The translations under genes and the position numbers were made by a program. Under the pieces are notes generated by a model that saw only the letters and a list, made by a program, of their open reading frames with translations, did not search any database and had not been told where the DNA came from. Of a stretch of DNA of 39,531 nucleotides, positions 32,075 through 39,531 are shown piece by piece. The stretch is from positions 1 through 39,531 of the forward strand of contig JANQIU010000310.1 in the NCBI GenBank assembly GCA_028281985.1, given 5' to 3'. This DNA comes from Alphaproteobacteria bacterium. Its GTDB lineage: Bacteria > Pseudomonadota > Alphaproteobacteria > DSM-16000 > Inquilinaceae. The stretch's first letter is position 1. Each line of letters opens with the position of its first letter.

Positions 32075-33529
32075 TCAGTCCCCGTTGACGACACGGCGGG
32101 GCGGTTCCGCCGGAACGCCGCTGCTACTATCCAGATTGGCCAGGGTATCGACGACCAGCCCCATGCGGCTGCCGAGGGATCCCTTGACCATGACGGCATC
32201 GCCGGCCTGGACCGACCCGGCCACCATCGGGGCCAGTTCGCTGCTGGTCTCGGCCCAGCCGCCGCGCATCTGCTCCGGCAGGGTGTCGTAGAGTGCGCGC
32301 ATGTTCGGGCCGCAGGCGAAGACCAGGTCGATCGCCGCCCCCATCAGAGGCAGTTTCAGGCCGAGATGCAGCGGTTCGGCATGCTCGCCCAGCTCCAGCA
32401 TGTCACCCAGAACGGCGATGTGCCGGCCGGCGTCGCCCACATCGGCCTGGGCCAGGACGGTCAGCGACGCCGCCACGGAAACCGGGCTGGCATTGTAGCT
32501 TTCGTCGATCAGCAGGAAGGCGCCGCCGCCGGCACGGTCGAGCCGGATCCGGGTGCGGGCGCCGCGCCCCTTCAGCGGGCTGATCCGCGACAGGGTTCGG
32601 GCGGCCGTGGTCACATCGGCACCGGTGGCCTTGACCGCCAGTAGCACGGCCAGGCTGTTCATCACCCAGTGCTTGCCCGGGGCGGCGAGCGAGTACTGGA
32701 TCGGCTCGCCCCGGATCACCGCGTTGACGGCGCTGGCGGTCGGGTGAAGCGAGCAATCCAGCAGGCGCGCATCGGCGGAACTGTGTTCGCCGAAGCTCCA
32801 GATTCGGCTGATGCCCTGTGTCTGGGCATGGGCCTGCAGCCGGGGGAAATGCGGGTTGTCGCGGTTGAGCACCGCGGCCGAGGGCGGCGCCATGCCGGCG
32901 AAGATTTCGGCCTTGGCGTCGGCAATGCCCTCGACGCCGTCGAAATTCTCGATATGGACGGCGGCGATGGTCGTGATGATGGCGACGTCCGGCTTCACTA
33001 GGCGCGACAGCGGTTCGATTTCGCCGGCATGGTTCATGCCCAGCTCGAACACGCCGAAATCCGCGTCCGCCGGCATCCGCGCCAGGCTTAGCGGGACGCC
33101 CCAGTGATTGTTGTGGCTGCTGGCGCTGGCGTGGGTTCGACCCTGGGGATCAAGGCCGAGTTTCAGTGCCTCCTTGGTGCCGGTCTTGCCGACCGATCCG
33201 GTGATCCCGATGACCCGGGCCCGGCTGCGCAACCGGGCGTAGGAGGCCAGCTGGTTCAGGCCGGCGAAGGTGTCGTCGACCACCAGAAGCGGTGCGGTTT
33301 CCAGCCCCACCGGGACCTGGCTGACCATCGCGGCCGCGGCGCCGCGCTTCAGGGCGTCATTGACGAAGTCGTGCCCGTCGAACCGCGGGCCTTCCAGCGC
33401 CACGAACAGGTCGCCGGGCTGGAGTGTTCGGGTGTCGATCGAGACGCCGGTCGCCGACCAGTGACCGATCGGGGTACCGTCGGTGGCCGCACCGGCATCG
33501 ACTGCCGTCCAGAGCGGCAAAGGCGTCAT
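32075..33529 (-). CDS. murF: UDP-N-acetylmuramoyl-tripeptide--D-alanyl-D-alanine ligase
   Basis: [80 protein letters not shown]. Confidence 0.97.
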   Translation of the reverse strand: MTPLPLWTAVDAGAATDGTPIGHWSATGVSIDTRTLQPGDLFVALEGPRFDGHDFVNDALKRGAAAAMVSQVPVGLETAPLLVVDDTFAGLNQLASYARLRSRARVIGITGSVGKTGTKEALKLGLDPQGRTHASASSHNNHWGVPLSLARMPADADFGVFELGMNHAGEIEPLSRLVKPDVAIITTIAAVHIENFDGVEGIADAKAEIFAGMAPPSAAVLNRDNPHFPRLQAHAQTQGISRIWSFGEHSSADARLLDCSLHPTASAVNAVIRGEPIQYSLAAPGKHWVMNSLAVLLAVKATGADVTTAARTLSRISPLKGRGARTRIRLDRAGGGAFLLIDESYNASPVSVAASLTVLAQADVGDAGRHIAVLGDMLELGEHAEPLHLGLKLPLMGAAIDLVFACGPNMRALYDTLPEQMRGGWAETSSELAPMVAGSVQAGDAVMVKGSLGSRMGLVVDTLANLDSSSGVPAEPPRRVVNGD

Positions 33530-35037
33530 GGAATGCCTCCCCTATCGGGTTGTGGCCGGGCACCACCCAGGGCGGCGACGGCTGCGCGGACTTCCGCTGC
33601 GTCATCAAACGGCCGGCGGCGGTCGCCGACGATCTGCCCGCTTTCGTGACCCTTGCCGGCGACGACCAGAAGGTCGCCTGCCCGCAGATCGGCAACGGCG
33701 GCCAGGATCGCGGCCCGACGATCGCCGATCTCTTCCGCACCCGGCGCGGCTGCCAGGGCGGCCGCGCGGATCGACGCGGGGTCCTCGTTACGGGGATTGT
33801 CGTCGGTGACGATGACGCGGTCGGCCAGCTCGCAGGCAGCCCGGCCCATCTCCGGCCGCTTGCCGGGGTCGCGGTCGCCGCCACAACCGAACACCACGAC
33901 CAGGCGCCCGCGGGCGTGCTGGCGGATGGCGGCCAGAACAGTGCGCAGCGCATCGGGCGTATGGGCGTAGTCCACATAGACCGGCGCGCCGCTTGGGTGC
34001 ACGGCCACCTGCTCCATCCGCCCGCGGGCGCCGTGCAGATGGCCCAGCGCGTCGACCGCCGTGTCGATGTCCATGCTGTCATCGGCCAGGATCAGGCCCA
34101 GCGCGCACAGGGCGTTGGCAACCTGGAACTCGCCGGCCAGGGGCAGATGCACCTGCTTCTCCCGGCCGAAAACGGCCAGTCGCAGATCAATGCCCGCGGG
34201 GTCCGGCGTTGCCGCAAGCAACTGCAGGTCCGACCCGCTGCGCCGTCCGTAGCGCATGATCCGGGCCCGCCGGTTCGCCGCGGCCGTCTCGATGGCGGGG
34301 GCCTGGGGGATGTCGGCATTGATCACCGCCGTGCCGCCATCGACCAGCACGGTATCGAACAGCCTGATCTTGGCGGCCAGATAGGCATCCTCGCTGCCAT
34401 GGTAGTCCAGATGGTCGCGGCTCAGATTGGTGAACCCGGCTGCGCTGACGCGCACGCCGTCGAGCCGCCGCTGATCGAGGCCGTGCGACGAGGCTTCCAT
34501 CGCCAGATGGCCGACGCCGTCATGGTGCAGGTCGGCCAGAAGCTGGTGCAGTTCCGCGGCGTCCGGCGTCGTCAACGTGCCGGAGCGGTGGCCGTCGGGT
34601 GCATCGAGCCCAAGCGTGCCGAGGCTTGCGGCCCGGAAACCGAGCCGGTGCCAGATCTGCCGGGCAAAGGTGGCGACGGACGTCTTACCGTTCGTGCCGG
34701 TCACGGCAACGACCACTTCCGGCTGCATCTGGAAGTGGTCCGCCGCCAGCCGGGCGTAGCACCGGCGGGGATCGGCGTCGGTCAAGAACCGGTCATCGGG
34801 GATTTCGACAGGCCTCGGCGTGCCGGCCGGGGCCAGGATCACCGTCGCCCCCCGGGCGATGGCGTCACCGATGAAGGCGCGCCCGTCATGCGTCGACCCC
34901 GGCAGCGCGGCGAACAGGAAGCCCGGCTGCACCTTGCGGGAATCCGCGGTGACCCCGGTTACGCCCGGCGGCAGCGCCAGGGATCCTTCCCCGTCCCGGT
35001 GGCCCGCCTGTGTCGCTTCAAGCGCCATCGCGATCAT
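33526..35037 (-). CDS. murE: UDP-N-acetylmuramoyl-tripeptide synthetase (DAP-adding type)
   Basis: GVTADSRKVQPGFLFAALPG, VTGTNGKTSVATFARQI, EASSHGLDQRRLDGV, DYAHTPDALRTVLA, TDDNPRNEDP (DNPR motif for DAP specificity). Confidence 0.97.
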   Translation of the reverse strand: MIAMALEATQAGHRDGEGSLALPPGVTGVTADSRKVQPGFLFAALPGSTHDGRAFIGDAIARGATVILAPAGTPRPVEIPDDRFLTDADPRRCYARLAADHFQMQPEVVVAVTGTNGKTSVATFARQIWHRLGFRAASLGTLGLDAPDGHRSGTLTTPDAAELHQLLADLHHDGVGHLAMEASSHGLDQRRLDGVRVSAAGFTNLSRDHLDYHGSEDAYLAAKIRLFDTVLVDGGTAVINADIPQAPAIETAAANRRARIMRYGRRSGSDLQLLAATPDPAGIDLRLAVFGREKQVHLPLAGEFQVANALCALGLILADDSMDIDTAVDALGHLHGARGRMEQVAVHPSGAPVYVDYAHTPDALRTVLAAIRQHARGRLVVVFGCGGDRDPGKRPEMGRAACELADRVIVTDDNPRNEDPASIRAAALAAAPGAEEIGDRRAAILAAVADLRAGDLLVVAGKGHESGQIVGDRRRPFDDAAEVRAAVAALGGARPQPDRGGIP

Positions 35038-36773
35038 CGGCTCGCAGCCGGCATCACCCGGCTTTCTTCAGGAGTGACAGCAACGTAGAGCGCATCGCGG
35101 ATGTCCGGCGCCTCCGCGTCGATCGGCATCAGGCCGACCATGGGTCCGATCCGCTCCACCACCTGCCGGACCACCGGGGCGGCGACCCAGCCGCCGGTCG
35201 CATAGCCGAAGGTGCGCTCGTTGCCCCTGGGCTCATCCAACATGACAAAGATGACGTAACGCGGGTCGTTCATGGGAAATGCCGCGACGAAGGAAGAGAC
35301 CAGGGCCGACCGGGCGTACCCGCCGGCAGCCACCTTCTCGGCCGTTCCCGTCTTGCCGCCGACCAGATAGCCCTCGGCATCGGCGTTGCGGCCGGTGCCG
35401 TTCTCCACCACCAGGCGCAGCAGGCGGCGCACGGTGTCCGAGGTCGCTTCCGAGATCACCCGCTCGCCTTCCGGCAGGTCGCCCGTGGGGCGGTGCAGCA
35501 GCGTGGTCGGACGCATGATCCCGCCGTTGACCGTGGCAGCCACGGCGCCGGCCAGCTGAACCGGGCTGACCGCCATGCCGTGGCCGAAGGCGATGGTCAT
35601 GGTGTTGACTTCGCGCCAGGGGTCCGGGAGCAGCGGCCGCCCGACTTCGGGCATCTCGACCGGCGACGGATCGAGCAGTCCGAGACGGCGCAGATAGTCC
35701 TGCTGGCCGGCGGTGCCCAGATCCATGGCCATGTGCACCGAACCGATGTTCGACGAGTACATGAAGATTTCCGGGACCGTCAGCCAGCGGGCCTCGGGAT
35801 GGAAATCGTTGATGGTGAACCGGCCGACACGGATCGGGTTGGTGGCGTCATAGCCGCCACTGACGCTGGTGACGCCGGCATCCAGGGCCATGGCCGTGGT
35901 GAAGATCTTGAACGTGGACCCCATCTCATAGAGGCCCAGCGTGCTCCGGTTGAAGCGCTCTTCCTCCGGCGCGTCGGCGCGGTCATAGGGATTGAAATCC
36001 GGCAGCGACACCATCGCCAGCAACTCGCCGCTGTCGACATCCAGGATGACGCCGGCGCCGCCGATCGCCTGGAACTCGTCCATGGCGACGGCAATCTCCT
36101 CGCGCAGCACTTCCTGCAGCCTGACATCCAAGGCCAGGGCCACCGGCTCCGACGCGCCGCGAAGCTGGTCGTCCAGGGTCAGTTCCATGCCGGTCAGGCC
36201 GACGCCGTCGACATCCGTGTAGCCGACGATATGCGAGCTCAACGCGCCGGTGGGGTAGACCCGTCGCTCTTCCGACTGGAAGGCCAGGCCGGGAATGCCC
36301 AGGCGGTTGATCTCGTACTGCTCGGTCGGGGTCAGCCCGCGCTTGATCCAAACGAACCGGCGATCGGTACTGAGCTGCTCGCGGACCCAGTCGGCATCCA
36401 GCTCGGGCAGGATGCCGGTCAGGCGCAGGGCGGCCTCGTCGGCATCGATCACCAGCGCCGGATCGGCGAACAGGGATGCCGTCGGCACGCTGGTTGCCAG
36501 CAGCACGCCGTTTCGGTCGGTGATGTCGGCCCGGGCGACCGGGTGGTAGGCCGCCGGTGCTGCCATCGGGCGTCCGAGATCGTCTACGGCCATGACCGAC
36601 AGGTCGAACAGGCGGGCGCCGACTGCCACAAAGGCCAGGGCGAAGACGACACCGGTGATGGCCAGGCGCACGCGCCCCATATCCAACGCTTCCGCCGCCT
36701 GTCCGGACATCCGAACCCGGCGCGTCGGCGTCGCGCGCAGATCCTGTCGCGCCCTTTCCGCGCCAACGGTCAT
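35034..36773 (-). CDS. ftsI: Peptidoglycan D,D-transpeptidase FtsI (PBP3)
   Basis: SxxK in MGSTFKIFT, SxN in MYSSNIG, KTG in GGKTGTAEK; N-terminal TM and PBP dimer domain. Start at MTVGAER (36773); ORF track over-extends to 37331. Confidence 0.96.
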   Translation of the reverse strand: MTVGAERARQDLRATPTRRVRMSGQAAEALDMGRVRLAITGVVFALAFVAVGARLFDLSVMAVDDLGRPMAAPAAYHPVARADITDRNGVLLATSVPTASLFADPALVIDADEAALRLTGILPELDADWVREQLSTDRRFVWIKRGLTPTEQYEINRLGIPGLAFQSEERRVYPTGALSSHIVGYTDVDGVGLTGMELTLDDQLRGASEPVALALDVRLQEVLREEIAVAMDEFQAIGGAGVILDVDSGELLAMVSLPDFNPYDRADAPEEERFNRSTLGLYEMGSTFKIFTTAMALDAGVTSVSGGYDATNPIRVGRFTINDFHPEARWLTVPEIFMYSSNIGSVHMAMDLGTAGQQDYLRRLGLLDPSPVEMPEVGRPLLPDPWREVNTMTIAFGHGMAVSPVQLAGAVAATVNGGIMRPTTLLHRPTGDLPEGERVISEATSDTVRRLLRLVVENGTGRNADAEGYLVGGKTGTAEKVAAGGYARSALVSSFVAAFPMNDPRYVIFVMLDEPRGNERTFGYATGGWVAAPVVRQVVERIGPMVGLMPIDAEAPDIRDALYVAVTPEESRVMPAASR

Positions 36774-37354
36774 TGCACGGCTCCTTCGGCCGGCTGGTCG
36801 ATCCCCAGATCCGTCAGCAGCGAGGCAAGGCCACCGCGATCCAGGGACTCCGGCGTCGCTTCGGCCGTCTCCCCTGGAACGTTGGCTTCGTCGGTGGCGG
36901 CAACCGGCTCTGCTGCCCCAGCGGGCGCCACCGAAACAGGCGCGGGCAGTGGGCGCCGCTCGGGGGTTCTGGGAGGCAGGACCATGGCCTGCAGGATGGG
37001 ATCCTCGGTACCCACGACCCGCGCCAGGAGCATCTCCAGGTCGGTCGGTTCCGCTGCAACACTCTCGGGTTGGGGCAGCGGCATCGGCAGCACCGCGGCG
37101 GATTCGATCACCTGCCCAGGCGTGATCGGCACCAGCGAGGTCAACTCCCGGGCCAGGTTGCGCAGGCGTTCGGGCTGGTTGAGATACGACCATTCCGCCC
37201 GCAGGACGCGAATGGCCTCCTGCTCCCGGACGATGTCGCGATTGAGGGCGGAAAGATCCTCCTCCAGGGCGGTCACATCGTAGCTGACATGGAACAGGAC
37301 GCCGGCCGCGCCTGCGATCAGCCATACCCACATGAGGACGCCGAGCCGGATCAT
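36770..37354 (-). CDS. ftsL: Cell division protein FtsL with long Pro/Ala-rich C-terminal extension
   Basis: Position between rsmH and ftsI; single TM ([21 protein letters not shown]), coiled-coil [39 protein letters not shown] typical of FtsL. Confidence 0.92.
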   Translation of the reverse strand: MIRLGVLMWVWLIAGAAGVLFHVSYDVTALEEDLSALNRDIVREQEAIRVLRAEWSYLNQPERLRNLARELTSLVPITPGQVIESAAVLPMPLPQPESVAAEPTDLEMLLARVVGTEDPILQAMVLPPRTPERRPLPAPVSVAPAGAAEPVAATDEANVPGETAEATPESLDRGGLASLLTDLGIDQPAEGAVQ

Positions 37355-38322
37355 GCTACGCCCTCCAATGGCGTTGCCGGCCAGGCCGGCGCCTCGGTGC
37401 GGATTGCCGCGCGAAGGCGTGCGGATCGGGCGCGCGGATTGGCGGCCGCTTCGCGCTCCCCGGGGCGGACCGGACGCCTGGAGACCAGCCGGAAGGTGGG
37501 GGCGGGGCGCTGCACCGGTTGGACCGGCATGTGCCGGGACACCGCCTTGGCGCCGGCGCCCGTGCGTTCGTTCAGGAACCGCTTGACCCGACGGTCCTCC
37601 AGGCTGTGGAAGGCCACGACCGCCAGACGTCCCCCCGGGCCCAGGGCGCGTTCCGCCGCCTGCAGGCCGCGGTCCAGTTCGCCCAGCTCGTCGTTCACGC
37701 GGATCCGAAGGGCCTGAAAGGTTCGGGTGGCCGGATCGATGCCGTCGCGCGCCCGCGGCACGACCTGCCGAACGATCTCCGCCAGCTGGCTCGTCCGGTC
37801 GATCGGGGACCGCTGGCGGGCGCCGATGATGGCTCGGGCAATCCGGCGGGCCAGCCGCTCCTCGCCTAGGTCGCGCAGGGTGGTGGCCAGATCCTCTTCC
37901 GGCAGGGCGTTGACCAGATCTGCGGCGGTCGGCCCGTCGCGCCCCATGCGCATGTCCAGCGGTCCGTCGCTGCGGAAGGAAAAGCCGCGCTCCGGCGTAT
38001 CGATCTGGGGTGACGAGACGCCCAGATCGAAGGTGACGCCGTCGACCGCCGCCATGCCCAAGCGCCCGGCAATCCGGTCAAGCGTGCCGAAACGCCCTTC
38101 GACAAGGGTCAGCCGCCCCCCATAGCGCGTTTCCAGAGGTGCGCCGGCGGCCAGGGCGGCGGGGTCCCGATCGATGCCGATCACCCGGCAATCCGCCGCA
38201 TCGAGCATCCCCTGCGCGTATCCGCCGCGCCCGAAGGTCGCATCGATCAGGGTGTCGCCGTCCCGCGGGGTCAGGGCCGCAAGGGTTTCAGCCAGCAGGA
38301 CCGGTTGATGCAGGCCGGTCAT
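37351..38322 (-). CDS. rsmH: 16S rRNA (cytosine(1402)-N(4))-methyltransferase RsmH (MraW)
   Basis: [72 protein letters not shown]. Confidence 0.97.
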   Translation of the reverse strand: MTGLHQPVLLAETLAALTPRDGDTLIDATFGRGGYAQGMLDAADCRVIGIDRDPAALAAGAPLETRYGGRLTLVEGRFGTLDRIAGRLGMAAVDGVTFDLGVSSPQIDTPERGFSFRSDGPLDMRMGRDGPTAADLVNALPEEDLATTLRDLGEERLARRIARAIIGARQRSPIDRTSQLAEIVRQVVPRARDGIDPATRTFQALRIRVNDELGELDRGLQAAERALGPGGRLAVVAFHSLEDRRVKRFLNERTGAGAKAVSRHMPVQPVQRPAPTFRLVSRRPVRPGEREAAANPRARSARLRAAIRTEAPAWPATPLEGVA

Positions 38323-38774
38323 TGCGCGCTCCGCGGGGCTGCCGGCAGCGTCTTGCCCTTCAGGCGGTCGACGTTGTTCTTGCGATGCTCCGCCAGCCGG
38401 TCCGGATGCCAGATCTGGAAGCGTGTGTTCAGGCCGACGAAGCTGGCCTGCTCGGTGATTTCGGCGAAGTCGATCAGCTCGCGGGGCAGGATGATGCGGC
38501 CTTCGGGATCGACGGTCAGCCGGTGGCTGGCACCGAAATAGGCCTGCTCGAACCCCTCGCGTTCTTCGGAGTTGATGGCCAGGACGTCGATGCGACGCTC
38601 AATATCGCTCATGAATGCTTCGGTGAGGCCTTCAAGGCACCCGGTTCCTGTATCGGGGCGCAAGTAAACGACGTTCCCACCCATCTGATCGAGCGCGGCC
38701 CGAAAGGTCGCGGGAACACTAACGCGTCCCTTCTTGTCGACCTTGTTCACCACAGTGGACGTGAAACGGGCCAT
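38319..38774 (-). CDS. mraZ: Transcriptional regulator MraZ
   Basis: 151 aa with two SpoVT/AbrB-like repeats: [19 protein letters not shown] and [19 protein letters not shown]. Confidence 0.96.
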   Translation of the reverse strand: MARFTSTVVNKVDKKGRVSVPATFRAALDQMGGNVVYLRPDTGTGCLEGLTEAFMSDIERRIDVLAINSEEREGFEQAYFGASHRLTVDPEGRIILPRELIDFAEITEQASFVGLNTRFQIWHPDRLAEHRKNNVDRLKGKTLPAAPRSAQ

Positions 38775-38875
38775 CCGTCCCCCAAAAGCACCTGAATTGG
38801 CGCTTCAGCTCATGCGCCGGCTCCCCGTTGCGTTGTCTGCGACCGCCACGGCGACGACGGACCGATCCCTTGTTC

Positions 38876-38920
38876 CGGGTTCGTATGGGCTAGCATGGGT
38901 AAACGTGGGTCGTCAATGGG
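38876..38920. promoter_or_regulatory. Putative MraZ operator: phased TGGG repeats overlapping a candidate mraZ promoter
   Basis: TGGG at 38886, 38896, 38906 and 38917 on + strand, plus a degenerate CGGG at 38876, i.e. 10-11 bp spacing. A minus-strand TTGACG (38916-38911) lies inside the array with a weak -10 candidate CTAGCC (38893-38888). Confidence 0.7.
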
Positions 38921-39053
38921 ATCGCGAGTATTCTTGTGGATGAACTGATGGAAATTGTCCCGTTTCTGAGCGGCTTCAGAGATGCCGTTATGGTAAAAAT
39001 TGCGTTTATAAGTAAAGAGTTGACATACCAATCTTTAACACCCATTGAGGTTT

Positions 39054-39068
39054 GTTCGTTTTATGTTC
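39054..39068. promoter_or_regulatory. Putative alphaproteobacterial LexA (SOS) box
   Basis: GTTC-GTTTTAT-GTTC, an exact GTTC-N7-GTTC direct repeat preceded by TTT, in the AT-rich part of the rnpB-mraZ intergenic region. Confidence 0.45.
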
Positions 39069-39171
39069 TGATTTTTGGGCGATTTCATGGCCTGATCCCG
39101 CGCTGCGGGCCGGCAAAACAGCGCGCCGGGGGCAGGTCGGGATGGCTTTCGGGGTCGGTGGTGGGTTGTCC

Positions 39172-39202
39172 CATAAAATCCCGTGGCCGCCCGACGGCGG
39201 CC
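39172..39202 (-). terminator. Candidate intrinsic terminator downstream of rnpB
   Basis: Minus strand GGCCGCC-GTCG-GGCGGCC stem-loop (39202-39185) followed by ACGGGATTTTAT; about 50 nt beyond the rnpB 3' end. Confidence 0.5.
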
Positions 39203-39247
39203 GGGGCCGCGACGGAACCGCATGGGCGGGTCACTGTTTGGGCGGGG

Positions 39248-39531
<284 letters not shown>

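Noticed and set aside
33424-37283. Long plus-strand ORFs (33424-35088 and 35010-37283)
   Set aside because: Antisense to murE and ftsI/ftsL, which have full catalytic motifs; high-GC shadow frames.

Overview
High-GC, probably alphaproteobacterial (Rhodospirillales-like, by inference) chromosomal window. About 60% of it is a nearly complete division/cell-wall (dcw) cluster on the minus strand. In transcription order this reads rnpB (partial at the right edge), mraZ, rsmH, ftsL, ftsI, murE, murF, mraY, murD, ftsW, murG, murC, murB, ddl, ftsQ, ftsA, ftsZ, lpxC, bamD, recN, ligA. The left ~14 kb holds a Tat-type DUF882 protein, an exported pentapeptide-repeat protein, a GGDEF protein, a ClC-type chloride transporter, a tandem GNAT protein, a UvrD-family helicase, an AraC regulator, prmA, a DUF1127 protein and an M24 aminopeptidase. 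I see no CRISPR array, transposon, prophage, tRNA or obvious new multi-gene system. The most interesting signals are non-coding. They are a helically phased array of TGGG boxes overlapping a candidate mraZ promoter, an alphaproteobacterial-type LexA box (GTTC-N7-GTTC) between rnpB and mraZ, a perfect 14-bp inverted repeat between ftsZ and lpxC, and a candidate 36-aa single-TM microprotein upstream of prmA. The long chain of ATGA stop/start overlaps through the dcw cluster and the long C-terminal extension of FtsL are also notable.
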